From Cohnella panacarvi Gsoil 349 (GTDB lineage Bacteria; Bacillota; Bacilli; Paenibacillales; Paenibacillaceae), in assembly GCF_000515335.1 (NCBI RefSeq), contig NZ_KI911563.1, positions 1,563,956 to 1,627,955 of the forward strand: a DNA stretch of 64,000 bases, given 5' to 3'. Position 1 is the first letter of the stretch. Every line of letters starts with the position of its first letter. The notes under the pieces are model-generated. The model worked only from the letters and a program-made list of their open reading frames with translations, was not told the origin of the DNA and did no database searches. The position numbers and the translations under genes are program-made. Below, in pieces: positions 43,676-53,411 of this stretch.

Positions 43676-44806
43676 TTAGAATAATGCCGAAGGATTCGCG
43701 AATATCCGCGCGTAATCCAGCTCTGCCGATTCGTCCGCCTGATCGAGCAACTCGAGCGCGAGCCCGTGATAGTCATGAGCGTCCTTGTCCCGATTCATCA
43801 GCAGCAGGAGAGCGATCATCTTCGCATGCAGACGGCCGCTAAGAGGAAGCAGCTGCGACCATCTCTGCATCGGACCGAGGGCGATTTCGTACCGCCGATG
43901 CTTGACGTACGTATCGACCATCGCTTCCAGCAGCTCGACGAATCCGAGCTCAAGCTCCGCTTGCCGCGGGGCGGCCCACTCGTATCCGCTTCCCGACAAG
44001 TAGCCTTCGCCGTACAACTGGACGGCGCGCATCAAAGCGGTTAGAGAGGAATTCATCTTGAACATGCGGATCTCTTCCTCGTAAGCGGCCACATCGTCGA
44101 ATGCGACGGACCACTGCAGACCGTATCCGGTACCGGCGGTCTTCGACTGATGAATGACGTTCCCGAGCCCGCAGGCTTCGAGATCTTTGCGCAGTTGATA
44201 GACCGTCGTATGCAAGTTCGCCTGCGTCCGCTCTAAGTCGCGGCCGTACCAAAGAGCTTCCATAATCTGCGCTTTGCCTACGAATCTGCCGCGTTGGGAA
44301 TGCAAATACGCAAGCAGCTCCCTGCCTTTCGAATTGCGAAACCGGACAGGCTGTCCGTTCTCCGCCGTAACGTCAAACGAACCGAAGCTCCGCACGACAA
44401 TCCCTTTCCCGGGAGCCTCTTCCGACTTCCCTCCGATCGACTTCCGCTTCGCGTACCTGCCCAAAGTCCGCTCCAGATCTTCCTTCATGATCGGCTTAAG
44501 CAAATAATCCAGCGCTTCTACATCGAATGCCTCCCGCGCGTATTCTTCGTGGGCAGTCAGAAACGCAAGCTGCATTTCCGGACGAACGCCCCGCAGCTTC
44601 CGCGCCAATTCCAATCCGTGCATGCCCGGCATATCCATGTCCAGCAGTGCCAAGTCGATCGGCTCCATCGATGTTAACGCGTGTTCGAGCAAAGCTTGCG
44701 GCGTACCGAACAGCCCACACACCCGAATGTCCTCGAACGATTCCAAGAGTCGCCCTACGCGCCTCAGCGCAGGGAGTTCGTCGTCTACGGCGATGATGCG
44801 AATCAT
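43676..44806 (-). CDS. Response regulator with SARP-like output domain
   Basis: 376 residues. An N-terminal receiver has DDE at 8-10, the phospho-Asp in [13 protein letters not shown] (near 55) and KPI. Residues 140-230 form an OmpR-like winged helix ([48 protein letters not shown]), and the last 130 residues are a bacterial transcriptional activation domain with TPR-like helices. Such fusions are the SARP/AfsR plan joined to a receiver. ATG 44806 follows AAGGAGGGTCGTAT. The start overlaps the stop of the hybrid kinase (ATGA), so it is its partner. Targets unknown. Confidence 0.92.
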   Translation of the reverse strand: MIRIIAVDDELPALRRVGRLLESFEDIRVCGLFGTPQALLEHALTSMEPIDLALLDMDMPGMHGLELARKLRGVRPEMQLAFLTAHEEYAREAFDVEALDYLLKPIMKEDLERTLGRYAKRKSIGGKSEEAPGKGIVVRSFGSFDVTAENGQPVRFRNSKGRELLAYLHSQRGRFVGKAQIMEALWYGRDLERTQANLHTTVYQLRKDLEACGLGNVIHQSKTAGTGYGLQWSVAFDDVAAYEEEIRMFKMNSSLTALMRAVQLYGEGYLSGSGYEWAAPRQAELELGFVELLEAMVDTYVKHRRYEIALGPMQRWSQLLPLSGRLHAKMIALLLLMNRDKDAHDYHGLALELLDQADESAELDYARIFANPSALF

Positions 44807-47800
44807 ATACGACCCTCCTTTTCCGGCTCCCCCGCTCGGGGAATTCTCATCGCGACCTTGGTACCAATGCCGCCGACGCTTTCGATCTCGAGCCCCCTGC
44901 CGAATTGGCGAAGCATGCGCTGATGGATATTTTTCAACCCTACGCCGCCTCCGTTGCCGTCTCCTTCTCTCGCAAGAATGCAGTTCGCCGGCTCGGACAT
45001 CCCGACTCCGTCGTCTTCGACGGCGATCAAGATATGCTCGGCTTCGGCTCGAACGGATACCGTTACCGTTCCGCCGGCTTCCTTCTTCGTCAACCCGTGC
45101 CTGACGGCGTTTTCGATCAACGGCTGTATCGTCAAAGGCGGCAGCATGCAATCGCGGGATTCATCGATGTCGTATTTGACTCTCAAGCGACGACCGAACC
45201 GGGCTTGCTCGATTTTCAGGTAAGCTTCCGATAGTTCCAACTCTTTGCGAAGCGGAACGAGTCTGTCTCTGTTCTTGAAGTCGAAGCTTCCGCGTAAATA
45301 CCGTCCCAGATACAGCAGCAAGTCATGGGCCGTTTGCGGCTCGTCCAGCGTCAGCGAGACGATCGTGTTCAGCGCGTTATACAGAAAATGGGGTTTGATC
45401 TGCGCCTGAAGAAACGCCATCTCCGTCCGTACCGCCGCCTCCGCGGAACGTTTCATTTCCAGCAACGTGCGCGCCCGGGCTCTCAACTCATAAGCCTGGA
45501 ACGGCTTGATCAAATAGTCGTTCGCCCCCGCCTCGAATCCAAGCGTCACGGCTTCCGGCTCGTTCCGTACGGTCGTGAGAAGGATTGGCAAATCGGACAG
45601 CGCGTGCTTCGAGCGAATCAGCCTGCACGTCTCGAATCCCGATAATCCTGGCATCATGACGTCCAGAATAACAAGTCCGATCTTGTTTCCGTCCCGCTCC
45701 AACCTTTCCAACGCTTCAGCGCCGCTGGACGCCGTGACGATCTCATAGGGCTCGTACGCGAACAGCGCTTTGAGAACGCGGAGATTAACCGGGTCGTCAT
45801 CGACTGCGAGAATCACTTGTTCTCGATTGACGAGGCGATCTGAAGCGACCGCGGCCGCCGTTTCCCAATTGCTTCGATCGTTCTCGAATCTTCCCGAAGC
45901 GACTGCATCGGACTCGGTTTCCAACATTACCGGCCTCCGTACCGACGATCTCCCGTCGCTCGCGGGAATCGTGAACGAAAATACGGAGCCTTTGCCCAGT
46001 TCGGATTCGACCGCTATCGTTCCCCCGTGCAATTCGACCAGGCGACGGGCGATACCGAGTCCAAGTCCCGTCCCCCCGTATTCCCGCGCGACGGAAGTGC
46101 CCACTTGTTCGAATGATTGGAAGATCGCTTCCAGCTTGTCCGCCTCGATGCCGATTCCGGTATCGGCGACCGCGATGCGGATCATGCGCCCTTCGAACAT
46201 GGCCGTAACGCTGACTTCCCCTGCCGGCGTGAATTTGATCGCGTTGCCGACAACGTTATATACGATCTGAAGCAGCCGGCTTTCATCCGCCAGCGCGTCG
46301 GGAAGCGATTCCGGCCACTCGAACTTTAGACTCACGGGCTTATCCCCGATATAATTGCGGAAGATTTCCTGCTGCGACGAGATCACGGCCCGTACATCGA
46401 CAGGCTTTACTTCAAGCAGGATGCCGCGATGCTTCAGCCTCGATAGGTCGAGGATATCGTTAATCAGATTGGACATCCTTCTTGCGACCCCGACGACGAC
46501 TTCCAACTGATCGCGTTGTTCGGCGTTAAGAGGACCGGACTTCTCCTCCCTGAGCGCCAAAGACAGATTCATAATCCCATGCAACGGCGTCTTCAGTTCA
46601 TGCGAGGTGTTAGCCAGAAACTCGTCTTTCATCCGGTTCGATTCAGTTAACTCTTCCGAGAGCGTCCCGATGACCCGGTAAGCCTTCGTAAACCTTCTGG
46701 ACAATTCCAGCGCCTCCATGAAGACGAGTGCTATGAAGCCGTAAAGGACGAGCTGCGCATCGATCCAGATGATTCGGCCATTGCTGTACAGAATGTCATG
46801 GAAAGCAGCGCCTATAAAGACAAGCCACCCGATCAATTGAAGCAGCGCCCCGCTGCGTCCGCGCAGCGAAGCCAGACCGAATCCATAACTATAATAGGCC
46901 AAGGCAAGGAGCGCGACGGCATTAAAATAATCGATGAAATGCGTAAAAACTTCTGCCGGAAGAAGGATAACCGCGCCGATGAATGCGCAGCCTGCTCCGG
47001 CGATCGCCCGGATAACGGACGCTCGGAATTCCTTCGGGAACAATTCGTTCACGAATAAGGCCGATACCGTAACTCCCCCGATATAAGTCAAATATTCTAT
47101 CGTGATGATCGAATGAATATCGATGTTCGGAGCAATCTCCGTCATATACATTCCATCCGTGACCCCTATACGAATTGCCCCCAACAAGCAGCAGATCCCG
47201 AAATACAAATTCGATCGTTCCGATCGACGCTGCAAGAAGACGGCGATTTGGTAGAAGCCGATCAATGCCCCGGCTCCGAACATCGCCATGTCGACCATTG
47301 TCTTTCTCGTCTTCGATTCCAGCATGCCGCTTTCGGTGCCGAGCGTTAGGCTAAACCAGAAGCCGCCCTGGGGGTAGATCTCGTTCGCGACCTGCAGCAC
47401 CATTTCGAAAGATTCGCCGCTAGGTTTGAAAACCACGGTTTGGGGCCGATAGGCGGACTCGGTGCCGGACCCGTCGGTTCCAACTTTGCCGACCTCTGCG
47501 ACCGGCTGTCCGTCTATGTAGAGTTTATAGGCTGGCGCAATGGCCGGAATTCTCAATCCGAGAGATTCGGAACCGCCTGCGTTAACGACTTCTAACCGAT
47601 AAGTCGCGTAGCCGCGTCCCGGTTTTCCGTAACGACTCCATTCCCCGGGCACTTCCGCGAACGTTTCAGCATTTACCCGATCGGCTGGCGTTAGCAGTTG
47701 TCCCCAGGCAAAGCCCCACGAACCAACGAGTTGCACGGCTCCGTCCCTATCCAGGCTCCAATCCCGCAAATCAATGACGCCATCCTTCGCCCGCGGCGCG

Positions 47801-47904
47801 TGGTTGCCTGAAGGCAGGCCGACGAAGGGCATAGCTAATAATACGATAAACGAGAGTACCAGAATCAAGAGTACCATGAGCCGGATTCGCCTGTTCTGCA
47901 ACAT
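44803..47904 (-). CDS. Hybrid sensor with two different kinase modules
   Basis: 1033 residues. A 7TMR-DISM sensor (extracytoplasmic jelly-roll about 45-190, then seven membrane helices to about 410) leads to a HisKA domain with the phospho-His in [14 protein letters not shown] first ATPase domain ([20 protein letters not shown]) follows, then a receiver with the Asp in [13 protein letters not shown]. After this comes a second, LytS-type kinase core ([39 protein letters not shown]). Both ATPase domains keep their key motifs. GGAG lies six bases before the ATG. It overlaps the SARP-type regulator by four bases. Sensors of this type often detect carbohydrate, but the ligand is unknown. Confidence 0.93.
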   Translation of the reverse strand: MLQNRRIRLMVLLILVLSFIVLLAMPFVGLPSGNHAPRAKDGVIDLRDWSLDRDGAVQLVGSWGFAWGQLLTPADRVNAETFAEVPGEWSRYGKPGRGYATYRLEVVNAGGSESLGLRIPAIAPAYKLYIDGQPVAEVGKVGTDGSGTESAYRPQTVVFKPSGESFEMVLQVANEIYPQGGFWFSLTLGTESGMLESKTRKTMVDMAMFGAGALIGFYQIAVFLQRRSERSNLYFGICCLLGAIRIGVTDGMYMTEIAPNIDIHSIITIEYLTYIGGVTVSALFVNELFPKEFRASVIRAIAGAGCAFIGAVILLPAEVFTHFIDYFNAVALLALAYYSYGFGLASLRGRSGALLQLIGWLVFIGAAFHDILYSNGRIIWIDAQLVLYGFIALVFMEALELSRRFTKAYRVIGTLSEELTESNRMKDEFLANTSHELKTPLHGIMNLSLALREEKSGPLNAEQRDQLEVVVGVARRMSNLINDILDLSRLKHRGILLEVKPVDVRAVISSQQEIFRNYIGDKPVSLKFEWPESLPDALADESRLLQIVYNVVGNAIKFTPAGEVSVTAMFEGRMIRIAVADTGIGIEADKLEAIFQSFEQVGTSVAREYGGTGLGLGIARRLVELHGGTIAVESELGKGSVFSFTIPASDGRSSVRRPVMLETESDAVASGRFENDRSNWETAAAVASDRLVNREQVILAVDDDPVNLRVLKALFAYEPYEIVTASSGAEALERLERDGNKIGLVILDVMMPGLSGFETCRLIRSKHALSDLPILLTTVRNEPEAVTLGFEAGANDYLIKPFQAYELRARARTLLEMKRSAEAAVRTEMAFLQAQIKPHFLYNALNTIVSLTLDEPQTAHDLLLYLGRYLRGSFDFKNRDRLVPLRKELELSEAYLKIEQARFGRRLRVKYDIDESRDCMLPPLTIQPLIENAVRHGLTKKEAGGTVTVSVRAEAEHILIAVEDDGVGMSEPANCILAREGDGNGGGVGLKNIHQRMLRQFGRGLEIESVGGIGTKVAMRIPRAGEPEKEGRI

Positions 47905-48011
47905 ATTGCTCTCCTCATCGCCTTCATATCAGTTTGAAATAATCCTATCTTATCACACAACTCTGCCTGCGTAAGGTATGCCTCGCAATTACAAACCGCC
48001 GCACACGCAAC

Positions 48012-48037
48012 GACAGCGCCCCCTCAGGGACGCTGTC
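48012..48037 (-). terminator. Possible terminator of prfC
   Basis: GACAGCG pairs with CGCTGTC around a GC-rich loop, 20 bases past the prfC stop. No real T-run follows. Confidence 0.4.
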
Positions 48038-48055
48038 ATTCGTATGCCTATTCGG

Positions 48056-49639
48056 TTACGGAGCCATCTCCAGAAACTTCACGTCCGGCAGACGCTCCAT
48101 CGCCGTGCGCATCGCGTATTCGTTCTCGAACAACGCGACGTCGTTGTCGTTCTTGTCTTTCACTAGCGTCGAGTTAATGCGGAACTTCGACGGATCGACT
48201 TTGCCGACGAGCCATCTCGCGAACTGGTACGTCGTACGATTCAACATGATATCGACGCCGTATTCGTTCTTCATCCGGTATTCGAACACCTCGAACTGCA
48301 ACTGCCCGACGACGCCAAGGTAAGTATCCTCGAACGGTCCGACCGAACGGAACACCTGCACCATGCCTTCCTCCGTCAACTGGTCGAGTCCTTTCAAGTA
48401 TTGCTTCTGCTTGAGCGCGTTTTTCACGGACACTTTCGCGAAGATTTCCGGCGAGAACGTCGGCAGCTCGTCGAACGTAATGTCGCGGCTTTCGGCCAAG
48501 CTGTCTCCAATGCGGAATATACCCGGGTCGAACAAGCCGATAATATCGCCCGGATAAGCGGTTTCGACGATGTCGCGGTCTTGCGCGAGGAATTGTTGCG
48601 GCTGCGAGAGCTTGATCTCTTTGCCCGCGCGAACGTGACGCACGGCCATGCCGCGGTTGAACTTGCCGGAGCAAATGCGCAGGAACGCGATCCGGTCGCG
48701 GTGGGCGGGGTTCATGTTCGCTTGAATTTTGAAAATATAGCCCGAGAACTTCTCGTCCGTCGGTTCGACCTCTCCGGTCGTGCTCTTGCGCGGAGTAGGC
48801 GAAGGCGCGAGCTGCAGGAAGTTCTCGAGGAACGTCTGTACGCCGAAGTTGTTGACCGCGCTTCCGAAGAAGACCGGCGTCAATTCTCCTCGGCTGACTT
48901 TGTCGTAGTCGAAAGCATCGCCTGCGACGTCGAGCAGCTCGAGGTCCTGGGCCAGTTGGTCGGCGAGGTAATCGCCCGCCATCTCGCGGATGATCGGGTC
49001 GTTGTAATCCGAAGTTTTGCGAACCTCGATCGTCGAATGGTCTTTGCCGTTGAACAGCTCGACTTGATTTTTCATCCGGTCGTAGACCCCGCACAGCTCG
49101 CGGCCCATGCCGATCGGCCAGTTCATCGGCACCGAGCGAATACCGAGCACGCGCTCGATCTCTTCGAGCAGCTCGAACGGATTCTGACCTTCGCGGTCGA
49201 GCTTGTTAATGAACGTGAAGATCGGAATGCCGCGCTTGCTGCACACCTGGAACAGCTTGATCGTCTGCGCCTCGACGCCTTTGGCGACGTCGATGAGCAT
49301 GACCGCGCTGTCGGCCGCCGTCAGCGTCCGGTACGTGTCCTCGGAGAAGTCTTGGTGACCGGGCGTATCCAGAATGTTCACTTGCTTGCCCGCGTATTGA
49401 AACTGCATGACGGAGGACGTAACCGAAATTCCCCGTTGCTTCTCGATCTCCATCCAGTCCGATGTCGCATGGCGGGCCGCTTTGCGGGCTTTAACGGACC
49501 CTGCCGTATGAATCGCTCCGCCGAAGAGGAGCAGTTTTTCCGTTAATGTCGTTTTCCCCGCATCGGGGTGAGAAATAATCGCGAACGTGCGGCGTTTGTC
49601 TACTTCCTGCCGCAGCCCGTCGTTACCGTTTGAACTCAT
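48056..49639 (-). CDS. prfC: Peptide chain release factor 3
   Basis: A translational GTPase that removes RF1/RF2 from the ribosome after peptide release. About 527 residues, as usual. The P-loop is SHPDAGKTTLTEK near residue 24, then G3 DTPGHQDFSEDTYRT and G4 NKLDREG. The segment HATSDWMEIEKQRGISVTSS is the RF3 switch I. ATG 49639 is preferred; an earlier GTG at 49660 overlaps the purine-rich ribosome-binding region. An extended -10 promoter lies at 49679-49687. Confidence 0.97.
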   Translation of the reverse strand: MSSNGNDGLRQEVDKRRTFAIISHPDAGKTTLTEKLLLFGGAIHTAGSVKARKAARHATSDWMEIEKQRGISVTSSVMQFQYAGKQVNILDTPGHQDFSEDTYRTLTAADSAVMLIDVAKGVEAQTIKLFQVCSKRGIPIFTFINKLDREGQNPFELLEEIERVLGIRSVPMNWPIGMGRELCGVYDRMKNQVELFNGKDHSTIEVRKTSDYNDPIIREMAGDYLADQLAQDLELLDVAGDAFDYDKVSRGELTPVFFGSAVNNFGVQTFLENFLQLAPSPTPRKSTTGEVEPTDEKFSGYIFKIQANMNPAHRDRIAFLRICSGKFNRGMAVRHVRAGKEIKLSQPQQFLAQDRDIVETAYPGDIIGLFDPGIFRIGDSLAESRDITFDELPTFSPEIFAKVSVKNALKQKQYLKGLDQLTEEGMVQVFRSVGPFEDTYLGVVGQLQFEVFEYRMKNEYGVDIMLNRTTYQFARWLVGKVDPSKFRINSTLVKDKNDNDVALFENEYAMRTAMERLPDVKFLEMAP

Positions 49640-49678
49640 TCGTGATAAAGTCCCTTCCACTGTAAAATGACAGCTTCC

Positions 49679-49687
49679 ATTATAGCA
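49679..49687 (-). promoter_or_regulatory. Extended -10 promoter of prfC
   Basis: TGCTATAAT on the minus strand, 40 bases before the start. The -35 region is weak, consistent with an extended -10 element. Confidence 0.5.
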
Positions 49688-49697
49688 TATTTATGCG

Positions 49698-49731
49698 AAA
49701 AAACTCCGTTCCCGGAAAAGGGAAACGGAGG
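49698..49731 (-). terminator. Intrinsic terminator of the ECF sigma gene
   Basis: CTCCGTTTCCC pairs with GGGAACGGAG, followed by TTTTTT in the leftward direction. It lies between the sigma gene stop and prfC. Confidence 0.8.
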
Positions 49732-49784
49732 CTCATGATTTCGTTTGCCACGCTCGTCGTACCTATACTTTCGTTCCCTCAGAA

Positions 49785-50498
49785 TCAAGCTGCCATCCCC
49801 ATCGAATTCACGGAACCTCCGTGCCTTGCCGGTATAGCCGAAGCGCGAACTCTCCGGCTCTGAAGCGCGCCGATCGCCGGAGCCGGGTCCGCATCATTGT
49901 GCTGCACGAGCGCAAGCAAAGTCTCGATGTCCCCGCCGCCGTACGCGTGCGCAAGCGCCTTGAGCACGTCGCGGAGCCCTTCCTCCTGCAATTCCCCGCT
50001 CCGAATGGCTTTCCTTACAGCGGGCAGGGCAGCTCTCGCCCGATGAAGCGCCGCTTTGACGGCACCGACCGTTAATCCGAGCCTTACCGCCGTTTCATCA
50101 GCCGAATAGCCGTACACATCGCGTAAGAAGAACACCGCTCTCTGCAACGGAGACAAGCCATTCATAATCGCCAGCATCGCGCTCTCAATGCCGATTAGAC
50201 TTTCATCCGGCAACGCATAAGGCTCCGTCACGGAGCGAATCGCCTGCATCGTCCGCAGACGCCTAGCCTGCTTCCTGGCACGATCGATCCATGCGTTGCG
50301 TGCGACTCGCAGCAAGTACGCCTCCGGATTGGCATGCGTAAGACCGACGGAAGAATCGAGCACCTTGAGCCACGCCTCCTGCGACAATTCCTCCGCTTCC
50401 CAGCGGGATTCCGTCAGCGAAAGGCAATAGCGTGTAAGCGCCCCTCCGAGCTTCTCCAGTTCCGCTCGATCTTGCACCGTACTTGTCATGACGGTCAC
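49785..50498 (-). CDS. ECF-type RNA polymerase sigma factor
   Basis: 237 residues. Region 2 (SRWEAEELSQEAWLKVLDSS and AYLLRVARNAWIDRARKQAR) and region 4 (LSPLQRAVFFLRDVYGYSAD, RLGLTVGAVKAALHRARAAL) are clear. A C-terminal extension of about 60 residues (LRDVLKALAHAYGGGDIETL) resembles part of a SnoaL-like extension, as in SigJ/ECF41-type factors, but is shorter. No anti-sigma gene is adjacent. A GGAGGTGACC site precedes the ATG. It is divergent from the clpP paralogue; both promoters contain the same 13-mer (50531-50613). Confidence 0.88.
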   Translation of the reverse strand: MTVMTSTVQDRAELEKLGGALTRYCLSLTESRWEAEELSQEAWLKVLDSSVGLTHANPEAYLLRVARNAWIDRARKQARRLRTMQAIRSVTEPYALPDESLIGIESAMLAIMNGLSPLQRAVFFLRDVYGYSADETAVRLGLTVGAVKAALHRARAALPAVRKAIRSGELQEEGLRDVLKALAHAYGGGDIETLLALVQHNDADPAPAIGALQSRRVRASAIPARHGGSVNSMGMAA

Positions 50499-50510
50499 CT
50501 CCGTACTTTT

Positions 50511-50613
50511 ATTATACGCGTCCTTGCTACCGTAAACGAACGAAGATTCCTAAAGGATACGCGAATCTTAAATCTTTTTTGCCGTATCTTTAATGCTTCA
50601 TCGTTCGTTTACG
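50511..50613. promoter_or_regulatory. Divergent promoter region with a 13-bp inverted repeat
   Basis: CGTAAACGAACGA (50531-50543) and its exact complement TCGTTCGTTTACG (50601-50613) are 57 bases apart. For the sigma gene, TCGTTT within the left arm is 17 bases from TATAAT (50516-50511). The right arm lies about 40 bases before clpP. The shared element may be an ECF -35 site or an operator. Confidence 0.55.
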
Positions 50614-50653
50614 ACACGAGTTCCACATTCCAATCCAGAAAGAAGGATATCCC

Positions 50654-51247
50654 ATGAGCCAATACATTCCGTATGTCGTCGAGCAGTCCAACCGAGGGGA
50701 GCGTTCCTACGATATTTACTCCCGTTTACTTAAGGACCGCATCGTGTTCCTCGGCTCGGCCATCGACGATCAAGTCGCGAACAGCATCGTCGCCCAACTG
50801 TTATTCCTCGCGGCGGAAGACCCGGACAAAGAAATCAGCCTGTACATCAACTCGCCGGGCGGAGTAACGACGGCCGGCTTTGCCATCTACGATACGATGC
50901 AGTTTATAAAGCCCCCGGTGCACACGATCTGCGTCGGCATGGCCGCCTCCTTCGCGGCGATCCTGCTATTATCCGGCGCCAAAGGCAAACGCTTCGCGCT
51001 GCCGAGCAGCGAAGTGATGATTCATCAGCCGCACGGCGGCGCTCAAGGCCAAGCAAGCGACATCGCAATCAGTGCCAAACGAATATTGGATACGAGAGCG
51101 CGCTTGAACAAGATCGCCTCCGAACGAACGGGACAGCCGCTCGAACGGATCGAGAAAGACATGGACCGCGACTATTTCCTATCCGCGCAAGAAGCTCTCG
51201 AATACGGGATCATCGACGAAGTCGTCAGCTCCGTCGGCAATCTATAA
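50654..51247 (+). CDS. clpP: ClpP family serine protease (paralogue)
   Basis: 197 residues of the ATP-dependent Clp protease core. The catalytic Ser is in [11 protein letters not shown] near residue 98, His in MIHQPHGG near 123 and Asp in MDRDYF near 172. The usual SPGGSVTAG reads SPGGVTTAG and GMAASMG reads GMAASFA, so it may be a second ClpP rather than the housekeeping copy. GAAAGAAGGATATCCC precedes the ATG. It is alone and divergent from an ECF sigma gene, without a Clp ATPase beside it. Confidence 0.93.
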   Translation: MSQYIPYVVEQSNRGERSYDIYSRLLKDRIVFLGSAIDDQVANSIVAQLLFLAAEDPDKEISLYINSPGGVTTAGFAIYDTMQFIKPPVHTICVGMAASFAAILLLSGAKGKRFALPSSEVMIHQPHGGAQGQASDIAISAKRILDTRARLNKIASERTGQPLERIEKDMDRDYFLSAQEALEYGIIDEVVSSVGNL

Positions 51248-51252
51248 GCCGA

Positions 51253-51308
51253 AGCGCCAGCGAGTACGACTCTCGCTTGACGCGATCGCCTTCGCTGGCG
51301 CTTTCGAT
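51253..51308 (+). terminator. Intrinsic terminator of clpP
   Basis: AGCGCCAGCGA (51253-51263) pairs with TCGCTGGCGCT (51292-51302), followed by TTCGATTT. Confidence 0.65.
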
Positions 51309-51309
51309 T

Positions 51310-51984
51310 TCAGGCTTGTCGCACCATCTCTTGGACGACCGCATTTTTATGGACGTCTAGCGTTTGCGTATACTCTACGCGGCCGATCTGGCAACCCGCG
51401 CCGATCGTGACGTGATTACCGCGGACAACCTGAGCCGTCGTATGTTCCAGCTCTACGACGTCTCCTTCGATCGAATCCGCGACCAAAGACCCTACGCTGC
51501 TCGGTTTGAACAGATGAATAAGCGCCGATTTGCGGCTGCGTCTCACGACAAGTCTGCCTCCGCCGATTTCCTTCGCTTTGCAAGAGCCTAACATCTTCAG
51601 CTCCAATCGTTCCGCGCTCACTAACCCGTGCACATCGAACGCTCCGAGCATCGCAAGGTCGCCGGCTTCGCAATCATCGCCGACTTTGATCTCCCCGGTA
51701 AATTGAATCTGCTCCCCACGCAAGCGCGACGAAACGTTCAACTGTCCCCGTCCGCCGACGCGCCCTGCATCGAGCGTTCCTCCGACGGCGGCTTCTCCGG
51801 TAAGCTTCAGCTCGCCTGCGCGCAAATTCCCTTGTACGTCCGTCTGTCCGATGCAGGATATTCTATTGCAGTCCAAGTCGCTTCTGAACGTGCATTGCCC
51901 GGTGATCCGAACGTTGCCGAACTGCCCTCCGGAAGAAGTCGTCTCCCCGATAATTTTCAAATCTTGCTTACGCGGTTCAGCCAC
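51310..51984 (-). CDS. bacF: Bactofilin-family polymer-forming protein (YhbF/BacF-like)
   Basis: 224 residues made almost wholly of short beta-helix rungs (FGNVRITGQCTFRSDLDC, GNLRAGELKLTGEAAVGG, VSAERLELKMLGSCKAKEIG). Bactofilins polymerise into filaments without nucleotide. The order yhbD-bacE-bacF matches B. subtilis, where BacE and BacF are linked to flagellar assembly. The start overlaps the end of the preceding bactofilin gene by eight bases. It is the last gene of the cluster. Confidence 0.85.
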   Translation of the reverse strand: MAEPRKQDLKIIGETTSSGGQFGNVRITGQCTFRSDLDCNRISCIGQTDVQGNLRAGELKLTGEAAVGGTLDAGRVGGRGQLNVSSRLRGEQIQFTGEIKVGDDCEAGDLAMLGAFDVHGLVSAERLELKMLGSCKAKEIGGGRLVVRRSRKSALIHLFKPSSVGSLVADSIEGDVVELEHTTAQVVRGNHVTIGAGCQIGRVEYTQTLDVHKNAVVQEMVRQA

Positions 51985-52681
51985 CTGTCTTCACCCTTTC
52001 CCTGATTGTTGCGCCCGGGTGTACTTGGAGCTCTGTGCCGTACTCCACCCGTCCGATCACGCTGCCCTTGCCGATTACGACACGGCTTCCTCGAATAACG
52101 TCCGCCTTCGTATGCTCCACGTCGATATCGTCTCCTTCGATCACGCCCGCTTGGAGCTCGGGATTGAATTTCGGGAACAACCATTTCCACACTTTGCTCC
52201 ATAAGCTTTTGGCACCTTGACGAATATACAGCGATTCGACGCCGATCTCTCTTGCTTTGCCGCGCCCTTGCAGCTTGAGATGGATCGAACCCGCGTTGAG
52301 CAGCCCGTCGACATCGAATCCGCCTTCGCCTTCTACTCGCTCGAATTCACAGTCGCCTTTGATCTTGAGCAAGCCGTTCAACCGCAACCATTCACCGGAC
52401 AAGGCGCCTTCCACATTGACCAACCCGTTCATTCGCATTTGGCTTGCCGATAAGCTCCCTGCGACTTTCAACGTTCCGTCGCATTCGAACGATTCGGACT
52501 TTACGCTCCCGGTCGTTCGGATTACGCCGTTCAGCTTGAACGACTGCGCCTCGATATCCCCGACAACTTTGATGACTCCGTCGATCCTAACGTTACCGTA
52601 TTTGCCACCGACCGCATCGCTTACGCCGTTCACGGACAGATCCGGCAGTCCGTAATTATCCATTCCGCTCTCCCCTGTCAT
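51977..52681 (-). CDS. bacE: Bactofilin-family polymer-forming protein (YhbE/BacE-like)
   Basis: 234 residues, beta-helical like its neighbour (YGNVRIDGVIKVVGDIEAQS, VNVEGALSGEWLRLNGLLKI). A basic insertion with Trp residues (SLWSKVWKWLFPKFNPE) near 165-180 could contact the membrane. It ends VIRGSRVVIGKGSVIGRVEY, closely similar to the matching part of the next protein, so the two are paralogues. The ATG overlaps the stop of yhbD (ATGA). Confidence 0.85.
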   Translation of the reverse strand: MTGESGMDNYGLPDLSVNGVSDAVGGKYGNVRIDGVIKVVGDIEAQSFKLNGVIRTTGSVKSESFECDGTLKVAGSLSASQMRMNGLVNVEGALSGEWLRLNGLLKIKGDCEFERVEGEGGFDVDGLLNAGSIHLKLQGRGKAREIGVESLYIRQGAKSLWSKVWKWLFPKFNPELQAGVIEGDDIDVEHTKADVIRGSRVVIGKGSVIGRVEYGTELQVHPGATIRERVKTGG

Positions 52682-53301
52682 ATCAATTTGCCTCTCAATT
52701 GCTCGATGAGCTCCACCATCGGCAGCTTCGCGACGATCTTGATCCCGTTGTCGAAGTACACGTGCGCATCCGAGCTGACGAGCAAGAACGAAGAGACGCC
52801 CATTTTACGGATAAAAATCAAATCGCAAGGCTTGCCCTCGAATTTCGGAAAATGATCCCTAAGCACCGTCAGCAGCCGTTCGCCTTCTTCCATCGTCATC
52901 TCGCCGGTTTGCAGCAGCTTATCGATAACATAAAAATACAGCAGCATCTCGAACGAATAGACGGTGTGATCCGGATCTTTGCCTGCGAATTGATGGATCG
53001 CCACTAGCGAAACAATGTTACGTTCTACGAACGCAGCTTTACGCAATTCATAGTCCTGCAGCAGCGGGGAAAGCTTCCCTGCCACTTGGTCGAGCGACAA
53101 ATCGTCCTTCATGTTTACGATTTTATCGATGCGAGCCAATATCAGATCCTTCGGAAAAAACGTCTCCTGTCCCGTAAACGTCGACTTGCGAATAAACCAT
53201 TCTTCGGGAATAAGCTGCTTCCGCTTCCATCGGTACAACTGGCCGTAAGAGATGCCCGTCGTATCCAGCAATTCTTTCTTCGAAATGAGATCTCGATCCA
53301 T
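52678..53301 (-). CDS. yhbD: YhbD-like protein with MerR-type helix-turn-helix
   Basis: 207 residues. The N-terminal part (SKKELLDTTGISYGQLYRWK, RKQLIPEEWFI) is a MerR-like winged helix. The rest is helical and lacks a known ligand site; it includes DHFPKFEGKPCDLIFIRKMG. I take ATG 53301 because AGGAG lies six bases upstream; two earlier in-frame ATGs overlap that site. A dyad GTAACA-N6-TGTTAC sits inside its own promoter at 53326-53343, so autoregulation is likely. It heads the bactofilin operon. Confidence 0.85.
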   Translation of the reverse strand: MDRDLISKKELLDTTGISYGQLYRWKRKQLIPEEWFIRKSTFTGQETFFPKDLILARIDKIVNMKDDLSLDQVAGKLSPLLQDYELRKAAFVERNIVSLVAIHQFAGKDPDHTVYSFEMLLYFYVIDKLLQTGEMTMEEGERLLTVLRDHFPKFEGKPCDLIFIRKMGVSSFLLVSSDAHVYFDNGIKIVAKLPMVELIEQLRGKLI

Positions 53302-53325
53302 CTTCATCTCCTCCATGAGCTCAAT

Positions 53326-53343
53326 GTAACATAACACTGTTAC
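53326..53343. promoter_or_regulatory. Dyad operator in the yhbD promoter
   Basis: GTAACA-N6-TGTTAC is a perfect dyad. On the minus strand it lies within the 17-bp spacer between TTTACA and TACATT, the position MerR-type regulators use to bend a promoter. Confidence 0.6.
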
Positions 53344-53411
53344 GTTGTAAAGCGAAAACAAAGAGCCGCCGCAACCGCGACAGCCCATTTTATAACAGCT
53401 TCAATACCACA

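Noticed and set aside
44807..45151. N-terminal extension of the SARP-type regulator frame
   Set aside because: It lies over the C-terminal ATPase domain of the hybrid kinase; the ATG overlapping the kinase stop has AAGGAGG.
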